Shown here: positions 33,720 through 43,300 of the stretch, in pieces
Position numbering within the stretch: the stretch's first letter is position 1
Layout: each line of letters opens with the position of its first letter
From: Myxococcales bacterium
GTDB taxonomy: Bacteria > Myxococcota_A > Bradymonadia > REDH01
Direction: 5' to 3'
Assembly (NCBI GenBank): GCA_020633625.1
Contig: JACKDJ010000032.1
Location: 1-43,543, forward strand
DNA: 43,543 nt
Translations under genes and position numbers: made by a program
The notes under the pieces: model-generated
The model's database searches: none
What the model was told of the DNA's origin: nothing
What the model saw: only the letters and a program-made list of their open reading frames with translations

Positions 33720-35993
33720 ATGATGCTCTCGGAAGACGTTCAGATCGCGATCAACTTCGCCCTCATGGATGCGCGTCAGCGTCGGCACGAGTTCGCCGCG
33801 GTTGAGCACCTGCTCTACGCGCTGTTGCTCGACGAGCGCGCCGCTCGCCTCATCCGCGCCATCGGCGCGAGCCCGGAGCGGCTCAAGGACGAGGTCGAGG
33901 ATTTCCTCGAGAACACACTCGTCCCGGTTCGCGCGGCGGACTTCGAGAGCCCCGAGCCCTCCATCGGCTTTCGGCGTGTGATCAGCCGCGCCGCCGGACA
34001 TGTCCAGAGCTCGGGGCGCGACCAGGTCGAGTCGGAGAATCTTCTGATCGCGATCTTCGCCGAGCTCGAGTCGCACGCGGTCTATATCCTCGAACAGCAT
34101 GGAGTGACGCGGCTGAAGCTGGTCTCCGAGGTGAGCCACGGTCGGTCGACGCGGAAGCAGCTGCCCGCGCCGGAGCCGAGCGGAGCCGGAGAGGAGCGCC
34201 CCGGCTCGGAGTCCGAAGAGGGCGGTGTCGCGGACGACCCGCTCGCGGCGTACTGCACCGACCTGGACGCTGCCGCGCGCGCGGGGAGGATCGACAGGCT
34301 GGTCGGCCGCGATGACGAGGTCGACGCCGCGGTGCGGATCCTGGCGAGACGGCGAAAGAACAACCCGATCTTCGTCGGAGACTCGGGCGTAGGCAAGACC
34401 GCGATCGTCGAGGGTCTCGCCCGCCGCATCGTCGACGCCGAAGTGCCGCCGGCCATCTCCGATGCCCGGATCTTCGCGCTCGACCTTGGCTCGCTCATCG
34501 CAGGGACTCGGTTCCGCGGCGACTTCGAGGAGCGACTCAAGGCGGTCGTCAAAGCCATCGAAGAGCGCCCGGGCGCGGTCTTGTTCATCGACGAGATCCA
34601 CACCATCATCGGCGCTGGAGCCGTCTCGGGCGGCGCGATGGACGCCTCCAACCTGCTGAAACCCTCACTGTCGTCCGGGCGGCTCCGGTGCATCGGGAGC
34701 ACGACGTTCAAGGACTACCGGCAGTACTTCGAGAAGGACCGCGCGCTCGCGCGACGGTTTCAGAAGATCGATGTCGACGAGCCCACGGTCGCGCAGTGTG
34801 TGGAGATCCTCACCGGGCTTCGGGCCACATACGAAGAGTTCCACGGCGTGAAGTACGAGGACGCTGCGCTGAGCGCCGCCGCTGAGCTCTCCGCTCGCCA
34901 CATCCACGACCGCAAGCTCCCGGACAAGGCGATCGACCTGCTCGACGAGGCCGGTGCCGTCGCGAAGCTCGCGCGTCGCGGAGACGACGTGCCGCTGGTC
35001 ACAGCCGGCGACGTGCGTGCGCTCGTCGCCAAGGTCGCGCGGGTCCCCCCGACAGAGGTGGGAGACTCTGAGCGAGATCGGCTCGCGCGGCTCCGCGAGG
35101 ACCTTCGCGCCGTCGTGTTTGGCCAGGACGATGCGATCGACCAGGTCGTCGCCGCCGTGAAGCTGTCGCGCGCGGGCCTCGCACACGCCGAGAAGCCAAC
35201 GGCGTCGTTCATCTTCACCGGCCCGACGGGTGTCGGGAAGACCGAGGTGGCCCGCCAGCTAGCGAAGACACTCGGCGTCGAGATCTTCCGCTTCGACATG
35301 AGCGAGTACATGGAGCGCCACTCCGTCAGTCGGCTCATCGGCGCACCGCCGGGCTACGTCGGCTTTGACCAAGGGGGACTGCTCACGGATCGGGTCAAGC
35401 AGCAGCCGCACTGCGTCGTGCTGCTCGACGAGATCGAGAAGGCGCACCCCGACGTGTTCAACATCCTTCTGCAGGTCATGGACCACGGGAAGCTGACGGA
35501 CAACAACGGAAGGCAGACCGACTTCTCATCGGTCGTGCTGATCATGACCAGCAACGTCGGCGCCCGCGATCTGCAGGCCACGCCCATCGGCTTCTCGAGC
35601 GAGATTCGGCTCGGCGACGATGAGCGGGAGTTCAAGCGAGTCTTCAGCCCCGAGTTCCGCAACCGCCTCGACGCCCGGATCCGGTTCTCGCCGCTGAAGC
35701 CGGAGGTCATGGAGCGGATCGTTCGGAAGTTCGTCGCAGAAGTAGCCGAGAGCCTCAGCGTGAAGCGCGTGACGCTGCGGACGACGGACGAGGCGATCGC
35801 GTGGCTCGCCAGAGCCGGATTTGACCCGCTGCTCGGCGCCCGGCCGCTCGCGCGCGTGATCAGCGAGCACATCAAGCGACCGATGGCAGACGAGCTCCTG
35901 TTCGGTCGGCTACAAGAGGGTGGCACGGCGACCCTCGAAGTCGACGGCGACGCGCTGAAGCTACGCTACCGAAAGGCGCGGCAGAGAGGCTGA
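33720..35993 (+). CDS. clpA: ATP-dependent Clp protease ATP-binding subunit ClpA
   Basis: The product is 757 residues, the usual length. It has an N-terminal Clp_N repeat domain (about 1-145) and two AAA+ modules with Walker A motifs GDSGVGKT (about 220) and GPTGVGKT (about 500). Walker B is LFIDEIH in the first, and the second has LLDEIEKAHPD. An IGF tripeptide at about 622 matches the ClpP-docking loop. ClpA unfolds substrates and feeds them to ClpP, which is not in the window. A GCGAGG site lies nine bases before the ATG. It converges on the SohB-type gene with a 16-bp gap. Confidence 0.97.
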   Translation: MMLSEDVQIAINFALMDARQRRHEFAAVEHLLYALLLDERAARLIRAIGASPERLKDEVEDFLENTLVPVRAADFESPEPSIGFRRVISRAAGHVQSSGRDQVESENLLIAIFAELESHAVYILEQHGVTRLKLVSEVSHGRSTRKQLPAPEPSGAGEERPGSESEEGGVADDPLAAYCTDLDAAARAGRIDRLVGRDDEVDAAVRILARRRKNNPIFVGDSGVGKTAIVEGLARRIVDAEVPPAISDARIFALDLGSLIAGTRFRGDFEERLKAVVKAIEERPGAVLFIDEIHTIIGAGAVSGGAMDASNLLKPSLSSGRLRCIGSTTFKDYRQYFEKDRALARRFQKIDVDEPTVAQCVEILTGLRATYEEFHGVKYEDAALSAAAELSARHIHDRKLPDKAIDLLDEAGAVAKLARRGDDVPLVTAGDVRALVAKVARVPPTEVGDSERDRLARLREDLRAVVFGQDDAIDQVVAAVKLSRAGLAHAEKPTASFIFTGPTGVGKTEVARQLAKTLGVEIFRFDMSEYMERHSVSRLIGAPPGYVGFDQGGLLTDRVKQQPHCVVLLDEIEKAHPDVFNILLQVMDHGKLTDNNGRQTDFSSVVLIMTSNVGARDLQATPIGFSSEIRLGDDEREFKRVFSPEFRNRLDARIRFSPLKPEVMERIVRKFVAEVAESLSVKRVTLRTTDEAIAWLARAGFDPLLGARPLARVISEHIKRPMADELLFGRLQEGGTATLEVDGDALKLRYRKARQRG

Positions 35994-36009
35994 GGCGGCG
36001 CGGCTCGCG

Positions 36010-37032
36010 TCAGATCCGCGCGCGAGGACCGCCGATCGGGCGCGCGGTCCGGGCGGACAGGTGCGCCGAGACGCGCGAGAGCAGGCTCTGCACCCCGCTC
36101 GTGCGCTGCGCGTACGCGACGTGCGTTACGGCGTGCGTCGCGCTCCAGCGCAGGATCTCGTCGTCGCTCGTCCCGATCCGGTCTACCAGCCCGAGTGCCA
36201 GTGCGTCGGTCGCGTACCAGACCTCGCCGGTCGACACTCGGTCGATGTCGAGGGCGGGTCGGTAGCGGGCGACGTGCGCGCGAAACAGCGCGTGGGTCGC
36301 ATCGAGCTGCTCCTGGGTCTTTGCGATCCCCTCGGGTGTGTTGGGACCGAACGTGCTCAGAGTTCGCTTGTACTTTCCAGATGTAAGCTCTTGAAACTCA
36401 ACGCCGTGCTCCTCGAGCACTCGGCTGAAGTTCGGGGCAGGGAGGTACACCCCAATCGAGCCGATGGCGGCGAACGGAGCCGCGACGATCTCGTCTGCGA
36501 CCGCCGCCATCATGTACCCGCCGCTCGCCGCTGCCTCGTCGACGCACACCGTCATCGAGAGGCCTCCGTCACGCAGACGTGCGAGCTGCGCAGCCGCGAG
36601 GCCGTACCCGGTCACGGTCCCGCCGTAGCTGGTCAGCCGCACGATCACGCGGGCGCCGGACGAAGATGCGCCGAGCAGGGCCGAGACAACCGCACGCAGC
36701 TCGTCGACCGCGGTGGCGCGGAGGTCGCCGTCGAAGTCGATGACGTACACGACGTCTCGACCGTCGCCAGCCTCCCGGTCCTTGGAGTTCTTCTTTGCCC
36801 GCTCGCGCCGCTCCTTTCGGCCCAGACGAGAGTCGCGGACCGAGTCGGACAGCGCTCGCAGCTCGCGGTCCAAGCGAGTGACCTCGAGCTCGCCGGCGCT
36901 CCCGTCGCCTCGCTGACGACGCGCGAGCCGAGCTACAGCTGCAGCGACCGTGATCAGCGAGATCACCACGACGAACGCCTTCGTCACGAAGACGACGAGA
37001 GAGAGAGCGGCCTCGGTCAACGTAGCACCCAC
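36010..37032 (-). CDS. sohB: SohB-type S49 family peptidase
   Basis: The 340-residue product has an N-terminal membrane anchor (about 8-32) and an S49 domain. Landmarks are VIDFDGDLRATAVDELR, a Gly/Thr-rich loop, ASGGYMMA with the nucleophile S170, and SGKYKRTL, which holds the lysine general base (K220 or K222). Family members cleave peptides in or near the membrane. The GTG start overlaps the preceding gene's end by 16 bp, so translation is coupled. Confidence 0.92.
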   Translation of the reverse strand: MGATLTEAALSLVVFVTKAFVVVISLITVAAAVARLARRQRGDGSAGELEVTRLDRELRALSDSVRDSRLGRKERRERAKKNSKDREAGDGRDVVYVIDFDGDLRATAVDELRAVVSALLGASSSGARVIVRLTSYGGTVTGYGLAAAQLARLRDGGLSMTVCVDEAAASGGYMMAAVADEIVAAPFAAIGSIGVYLPAPNFSRVLEEHGVEFQELTSGKYKRTLSTFGPNTPEGIAKTQEQLDATHALFRAHVARYRPALDIDRVSTGEVWYATDALALGLVDRIGTSDDEILRWSATHAVTHVAYAQRTSGVQSLLSRVSAHLSARTARPIGGPRARI

Positions 37033-38012
37033 AGGTTACCGGTCTTCATCTCCCGCTCGGCCCACCGGTACTTGTAGGGCAGGGCGGAGCCGAGATCGTA
37101 CTCCTCGCAGCCCCTGCCGGCGAGCCACTCGATTGCCCGTGTCTGCAGCGCGTTCCCGAGGCCGAGCTCGCGGAGCTCGGCGTCGAAGCTCATCTGGAGG
37201 CCTCGAAAGGTACCGCCCAGTGCCGCGCCGTGAAGGTAGCCGACGTCGCGACCGCCGCGCGTCGCCAATACGACGAGGACGAGGTCCGCCTTGTGGGCGC
37301 AGCCACGGAGCACGTCGTGAACGAATACATGCATTGGCCCATCGGCGACGCCGGCGCCGGCCAGTGACTTCCAGCTTCGACGCTCGACGGCGTCCACTCG
37401 TTGCAGCAGCTCGTCGAGGTTGGAGGGCGACACCTCGAAGCACTCCAGCTCTACTCCATCGGCCCCAACGGCGCTGGATGCACGGCGCATGGTCGCGCGG
37501 TGCTTGCGGGACCTGCGGCTGAGATAGCCGTCGAAGCCGCCGTCGAGGGACGCCACCAGACGAGTCGTGGGCTCCGATTCGACCTGGCGACTCCGCGGTC
37601 CGGCGATGCGCGAGGCGAGCTGGTGAACGGGGCTTCCGAGCGCGAACCCCGAGACGAGGACGGCGGCCCACGCCAGCGGGAGGTTGTCGAGGAGCCGGCG
37701 CAGTGCCTCCACGGCACCTTCGGCGCTCCCCGCGGCGCCCGCGCCGAGCGCCCAGACGGCGTCCATTGGCAGCAGCGCCGGGCCGACCGGCGTCGACCGG
37801 ATCTGCATGACGGCACTCCCCGCCGACGAGGTGCTCGCGGCCACTGGCGAGTCGGGAGTGAACGCGCGGCGCGCCGGCCCAAGCCAGAGCGATGAGCTGC
37901 AGAAGCGATCAACGTCGTCTGCCGCCTCGACCCATCGGTCATGTTCCTCGAGGATGGAGGCGATCTCGCACGGGTCCTGCGAGACCGTCACCTGCCTCGT
38001 GTCTTGGTTCAC
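37017..38012 (-). CDS. GNAT-like acyltransferase (BioF2/CelD type)
   Basis: The GTG at 38012 overlaps the stop of the preceding gene (GTGA), giving 331 residues. The C-terminal 170 residues fit the GNAT_6 (BioF2/CelD-like) pattern: LSRRSRKHRATMRRA, then VGYLHGAALGGTFRGLQMSFD and LQTRAIEWLAGRGCEEYDLG. These enzymes transfer acyl or aminoacyl groups, often for cell-surface polymers. The substrate is unknown. It is part of an operon with the AMIN-domain protein and the SohB-type protease. Confidence 0.8.
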   Translation of the reverse strand: MNQDTRQVTVSQDPCEIASILEEHDRWVEAADDVDRFCSSSLWLGPARRAFTPDSPVAASTSSAGSAVMQIRSTPVGPALLPMDAVWALGAGAAGSAEGAVEALRRLLDNLPLAWAAVLVSGFALGSPVHQLASRIAGPRSRQVESEPTTRLVASLDGGFDGYLSRRSRKHRATMRRASSAVGADGVELECFEVSPSNLDELLQRVDAVERRSWKSLAGAGVADGPMHVFVHDVLRGCAHKADLVLVVLATRGGRDVGYLHGAALGGTFRGLQMSFDAELRELGLGNALQTRAIEWLAGRGCEEYDLGSALPYKYRWAEREMKTGNLWVLR

Positions 38013-38929
38013 CGCGGACAGTCGATCCGCGTCCCTGCTTCGGTCCGATGAGTGCGCCGGAACTCCTCGCGGTACAGCCGGCACGACTCGGACTCGTCGG
38101 ACTCTGCCTCGGGGGCGACGAAGCCGGGTGGCCGCAGCCCGCCGACCGGGGCGTAGTCCTGGGCCGGCGCGGCGGGCCGGGCGGGCGTGCCGCTGGCCCA
38201 CTGGTCGGAGCCCGGGTTGGCAGCGGGCTGCGTCGGTCGCGACGGGACGGCCGGCGGCGCGGGCGCGGTCACGGGTGGAGCGGCTGCGGGCGCAGCAGTC
38301 GCGCGGGGTGCTGGCGGCGGCGGCGGCGGCGGAAGTGAGCGTGACGGGGGGGCGCTGGGCGCGGCCGGAGGAGCGATCGCGGGGGCAGCCTCCGGCGGAG
38401 TGGGAGTTGTTCGCGCGGGCGCGGTGCGCGGAGGCGCCAGCGACGGGGAGGCGGGCGCCTGCTGGCCCGCCGATGCCGATGGAGGCGCGGCGGGCGCGGG
38501 CGGGGTCGAGACTCGCGGCGAGTCCGGTGCTGCAGGCGGCGCGGGACGCGAGGGCGCCGGCGGCTCTGGGCGGGCAGCCGGTGCCGGTGGCTCTGGGCGG
38601 GCGGCCGGTGCCGGTGGCTCAGGACGGGAAGCCGGTGCAGCGGGCGCCGGCGCGGCGGGGCGCGCGCTCGGCGGTGCTGGCGGCGCGGCGGGCGGCGTCG
38701 CCGGGCTCGAGGCTGGGGCGGACGGCTCGGGGCGTGCCACCTGGGTGGGCGCGGCCGGCGGAGCGGGGGCTGCGGGCGCAGCAGCCGCCGGCGGCGTCGT
38801 GGGCGCGCCCCCGCTTGTGGCTGGGGCTCCCTGGTCGGCAGGGGCGGGGGCCCTGTAGCGGTCCCGCCCCTCGGTGAGCGGTACGGGCGGCAGCAGCCGG
38901 ACCTCTTCGATCACGTCTGGGTCTTCCAT
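38009..38929 (-). CDS. 3' part of AMIN-domain protein gene, Pro/Ala-rich
   Basis: The listed ATG at 38929 gives 306 residues, nearly all Pro/Ala repeats, ending in a compact tail with two cysteines (ESCRLYREEF...RIDCPR). The frame is sensible well upstream of that ATG, to about 39240, reading LLAQSEPPAAAGETDA and SLPLPSGRRRNGAS. There the other frame becomes Arg/Pro-rich nonsense. I therefore read this as the continuation of the AMIN gene after a -1 frameshift or a one-base deletion. As an independent protein it would have no signal peptide. The stop overlaps the acyltransferase start. Confidence 0.6.
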   Translation of the reverse strand: MEDPDVIEEVRLLPPVPLTEGRDRYRAPAPADQGAPATSGGAPTTPPAAAAPAAPAPPAAPTQVARPEPSAPASSPATPPAAPPAPPSARPAAPAPAAPASRPEPPAPAARPEPPAPAARPEPPAPSRPAPPAAPDSPRVSTPPAPAAPPSASAGQQAPASPSLAPPRTAPARTTPTPPEAAPAIAPPAAPSAPPSRSLPPPPPPPAPRATAAPAAAPPVTAPAPPAVPSRPTQPAANPGSDQWASGTPARPAAPAQDYAPVGGLRPPGFVAPEAESDESESCRLYREEFRRTHRTEAGTRIDCPR

Positions 38930-40194
38930 CGTGCCGACGCGGGGGAGACTGTCGGGCGACGGGAGAGCAGGCTGGCTGGCACCGTTGCGACGGCGCCCCG
39001 ACGGCAGAGGTAGGGAGGGGTCGGTCGCTGCGGCGTCGGTCTCGCCGGCGGCCGCCGGAGGCTCGGACTGCGCGAGAAGCGTCGGACCGCTGGGACGAGT
39101 CGGTGGGGGGCTGAGGCTCGCCGCTCGGTCCGCAGGTGCCGCGGCGGGAGCGGGCTGGCTCGCGGGCGCCGCGGGCGGCGTCCTGGTGGGCGCAGCCGCG
39201 GCGGCGGTGGCCGCGGGTGGCGCCGGTGGCGCCGGCGGGCGGCGGAGGCAGATGCCCAGGCCGGCTCGACCGCGGCGGGTGGCGCCGCAGGGGCCGCTAC
39301 TTGCGGTTGAGCTGCGGGGGTGGGGGCCGGCTCGCTCCTTGCGGCCGTAACAGACGCGATGATCGCCGATGCCGATGGCGCGGGAGAAGGCGCTGCAGGC
39401 GCAGCGGCGACGGCCGGCGCAGCCGCTGCCGGGCTAGCGGTCACCGCCGGCGAGGCCGGGGCCACCAGGGGAGCTGGTGCCGGTGCCAGGGCAGACGCGA
39501 CTGCGGTCGGGGCCGGCGGCGCGGCCGGTACCGCAGGCGCGGCGGCCGGTGCCGCAGGCGCGGCGGCGGCCGTGGCTGGTGGCGCGGGGGCCGGAAGCGC
39601 AGGTACTGCAGGCGGCGCGGGTGCGGCCGCTGCGGCGGGAGGCGCGGGAGTGCGTGCGGCCACCTCCAGGCGCTCAACCTCGGCGTCCCGGGCCGCGAGC
39701 TGTGACTCGAGCGACGCGATGCGTCGCTGTCGCTCGGCTAGCTCCTGGTCGGTCGCCGCCGCTGCTGCGGCTGCTGCGACGACATCGGCGTCGCGGCCAG
39801 CTCCATCGATGCTGACCACGAGGTCCGTGTCGTCTGACGTGACGTCGTAGTACGAGTCGTGGTCGAGCCGGAAGACGAGCCGCGTCACGCTCGACTGACC
39901 GTCGCGACGAGAGTCGACGTCGATCGCCTGAACAGAACCGTTCCCGATCTCGACTCGCCCGACGGATGACGTCGGTGCGCTGTTCGCGATGTCGACGAAG
40001 AGCCGCGGCGGGTCGTCGAGCACGAAGACGGAGTAGGTCGGCTCGAGGTCACCGTGCACCGTCACGACGGTCGCGTCGGCAGACTCCTCGACCGTGATGC
40101 TGGCGATGTCGTTGATGTCCGTCTGCGCAGCAGCCCCTGGGCCGATGCCGGCCACTGCCACGGTCGCGGTGATTAGCCCAGCGCCTCTGCGCAT
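38911..40194 (-). CDS. AMIN-domain protein, 5' part of a frameshifted gene
   Basis: I chose ATG 40194 because a promoter lies just upstream, a GAGAG site precedes it and it opens a clean signal peptide. The frame would allow 40245, but that lies upstream of the -10 box. Residues about 25-130 form an AMIN domain (ASITVEESADATVVTVHGD, FVLDDPPRLFVDIA), which binds the cell wall in PilQ and AmiC. A coiled-coil region and a long Pro/Ala linker follow. From about 39240 to 38911 this frame becomes Arg/Pro-rich and probably does not reflect the true product. A combined protein would have about 728 residues. Confidence 0.65.
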   Translation of the reverse strand: MRRGAGLITATVAVAGIGPGAAAQTDINDIASITVEESADATVVTVHGDLEPTYSVFVLDDPPRLFVDIANSAPTSSVGRVEIGNGSVQAIDVDSRRDGQSSVTRLVFRLDHDSYYDVTSDDTDLVVSIDGAGRDADVVAAAAAAAATDQELAERQRRIASLESQLAARDAEVERLEVAARTPAPPAAAAAPAPPAVPALPAPAPPATAAAAPAAPAAAPAVPAAPPAPTAVASALAPAPAPLVAPASPAVTASPAAAAPAVAAAPAAPSPAPSASAIIASVTAARSEPAPTPAAQPQVAAPAAPPAAVEPAWASASAARRRHRRHPRPPPPRLRPPGRRPRRPRASPLPPRHLRTERRASAPHRLVPAVRRFSRSPSLRRPPARPTPQRPTPPYLCRRGAVATVPASLLSRRPTVSPASARWKTQT

Positions 40195-40231
40195 ATCGCG
40201 TCTCTCGGGTGGTTCGGTGCGAGCGCACGCC

Positions 40232-40260
40232 ATTACACACCACAAACGACCTTAGGGCAA
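40232..40260 (-). promoter_or_regulatory. Sigma70-like promoter of the AMIN-domain gene
   Basis: On the minus strand, TTGCCC (40260-40255) is followed after 17 bases by TGTAAT (40237-40232). The -10 box matches 5 of 6 consensus positions and the -35 box 4 of 6. The start at 40194 is about 31 bases after the expected transcript start. The -35 box lies inside a small palindrome (AGGGC...GCCCT at 40254-40267), which may be an operator. Confidence 0.5.
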
Positions 40261-40335
40261 ACGCCCTGTCTCCTGTGGGTGCCGCACGCAGCTGGCGCCG
40301 ACTCGGGGACGATCCGATCCGCGCAGGGCAGGGGC

Positions 40336-43300
40336 CTACGGGAACGGGATCGGGAGGCACCGGAAGTCGGTCAGGCACTCGAGGTCGTCGCAGTCGACGG
40401 CTCCGTCACCGTCGTCGTCGCGCCCGTTCGCGCACGCCTCGCCGCCGGCGCACTCGGGTCGGAACGCACAGCTGGGGTCGGCGCAGTCCGTGAGCCCGTC
40501 GCCGTCGTCGTCGCGCCCGTTCCCGCAGTTCTCGGCGCCGAAGCAGCGAGGGTCGATCGAGCAGCTGGGGTCGGCGCAGTCGGTAAGCCCGTCGCCGTCG
40601 TCGTCGCGCCCGTTCCCGCAGTTCTCCGACGTGAGGCATGCGGTGTTCCGGATACACCCCGTGTCGTTGCAGTCGACGAAGCCGTCTCGGTCGTCGTCGA
40701 TTCCGTTCGTGCAGTTCTCGGGCACGACGACGCAGCGCGCGTCCGCGTCGCAGTCGGAGTCGTCGCAGTCGGAGTCCCCATCGAGGTCGTCGTCGACGCC
40801 GTTGCCGCAGTCCTCCGGGGGGAGACACGCGGCGTCGGTGGCGCAGTCCGAGTCTCCGCAGTCGGTCGCGCCATCGCGGTCGTTGTCTGTCGCGTCGGTG
40901 CAGCGGCCGGTCTCGGAGCGGGGGATGCGGCTGATGTTGAGCTGGAACGACCCACCCACCGCCGTCGTGGCGTCGAGGATGACCGAGTAGGTCGTCCCAG
41001 CGCGCGCGGTCAGGATTTGGTCGCTCGTGCCGCAGAGAAGCTCCGCGCCGCCGCAGCTCGCTCCATCGCGCACATAGACGAGCGTGCGCACCGTCGAACC
41101 CGTGGTGTCGAACAGGAACCGGTCGGTCGACGGCGCGGTCCACGCGAATGTGACGTCCGGGCGCCCCGAGCCGCCGCACGCGCCGGCGAAGTCGTCGCCC
41201 GCGCCGGCGGTGGTGCCGCGGAAGACCGGGGTCCCGGTCGACGAGCCGAGGTCGGACTCAGGGCACTCGACGCACGCCGGATCGCCGTCGCAGTCTGCGT
41301 CCTCGCAGTCGATGTCGCCGTCGCCGTCGTCGTCGACCGTGTTCGTGCACACCTCGGCCGGTGGTGCGCAGGCCGGATCGGTGTCGCAGTCGCTGTCCTC
41401 GCAGTCGATGTCACCGTCGCGATCGTTGTCGGCCCCGTCGGCGCAGTCCTCCGCCGGGGGCAGGCATGCGGGGTCACTCGCGCAATCGGAGTCGATGCAA
41501 TCAGCGATTCCGTCGAGGTCGTTGTCGACACCGTCGGCGCACAAGCCGATCTCTGTGTTGGGGATCGCGGTGACGTTCAGGATGTAGTCGCCGCCGCGGC
41601 TGAACGCGTCGACCACGACGATGAGGGTCGCGCCAGCGGCGGCGGTGACGATCACGGACGACTGGGTGCCGATGCTGTCGTCATCGCAGGCCAGCTGTCG
41701 CCCGTCGCACCCCCCCGATCGAACGTAGAGCACCGTATCGTAGTTCGACCCGATGGTGTCGAACCGGTAGCGGCCCGCTGCGGGAGCCCTCCAGCTGAGG
41801 GCGACCTCGGGGCCACGCCCGCCGCAGCCGCCCACGAGCTCGCTGGTCAGCGACGCGGTGTTTCCGGTGCTGACCGCAGCACCGACGCGGCTGCCGATCG
41901 AGCCGTCCGGGCAGGTCACGGGCGCGCACGTCGGCTCTGCTGCGCAGTCGGCGTCGTCGCAGTCAACGCGACCGTCGCCATCGTCATCGACGCCGTTCAC
42001 GCAGTCCTCGATGATCACGCAGGCCGGGTCGAAGAGGCAGTCCGGGTCGAGGCAGTCAATGAGCGCGTCGTCGTCGTCGTCGATGCCGTTGAAGCAGTCC
42101 TCGCGCGGGAAGAGGCAGGCGTCGTCCCCGAAGCAGTCTGCGTCCTCGCAGTCGATCAGCCCGTCGAGGTCGTTGTCGCGGCCGTCGAAGCAGATCTCCG
42201 GCACACGGCAGCCGGGGTCCGCGGCGCAGTCGGGGTCGCCGCAGTCGACCAGGCGGTCTCCGTCGTCGTCGATGCCGTTCCCGCAGATCTCGACCGCCGC
42301 ACACGCCGTAGAGCTTGCACAGTCGGGGTCGGCGCAATCGATCAGCCCGTCCCCATCGTTGTCGGCGCCATCGTCGCAGGCCACCTCGGTCCCGGGGACG
42401 ACGCGCGTGATGTTGAGCGTGAACGCGCCCGAGTTTCGGCCAAAGCCGTCGACGAAGATGACGAGGCTCTGGTTGCGCTCGACGGTCACGGTCACTCGCG
42501 ACCGAGTGCCGATCGACGCGTCGTCGTCGTTGCACGCGATCTCCGCGCCGGTGCAGTCGCCGGACCGGACGTAGAGCAGCGTGTCGTATGCCGAGCCGAT
42601 GGTGTCGAACGTGTACGTACCGGCCTGCGGGGCGGTCCACGCGAACGCGACCTCGCCCGTGTTGTTCCCACCGCACGAGCCAAAGGCGCCGTTCGTCAGA
42701 CCGGCGGTCGTTCCGGTCGCGACGCTCGCGCCGATGCGGCGCCCAAGTGATCGGTCCGGGCAGGTATCCGGGCACTCGTCGGCGCAGTCCGCGTCTGCGC
42801 AGTCGATGAGGCCGTCGCCGTCGTCGTCGACGCCGTTCGTACACACCTCCGGCGCCGCGCAGAACGGGTCGAAAGCGCAGTCCGGATCGGCACAATCGAC
42901 GAAGCGGTCGCCATCGTCGTCGATCCCGTTGAAGCAGATCTCGCCGATGATCTCGCAGGCGGGATCGAAGGCGCAGTCGGAGTCAGCGCAGTCGACGAGG
43001 CGGTCGCCGTCGTCGTCGATCCCGTTGAAGCAGATCTCGAACGACGGCAGGCACGCCGGGTCGACGAAGCAGTCCGGGTCCACGCAATCCACTGCACCGT
43101 CGCGGTCGTCGTCGATCCCGTTCGCGCAGAGCTCTCGCCCCGTCGCGCAGCTCGCGTCCGCGGCACAGTCGGGGTCGGCGCAGTCGATGCGTCCGTCGCG
43201 ATCGTCGTCGATCCCGTTGGTGCACACCTCGACCGGCGTCCGGCACACCGCGGCTCCTGCGCAGTCTGGATCGTCGCAGTCGACGCGGCCGTCGCCGTCA

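Noticed and set aside
40279..42750. 823-aa plus-strand open frame antisense to the MopE-like repeats
   Set aside because: It is a Val/Ala-rich shadow of the repeat units and has no signal or known motif.
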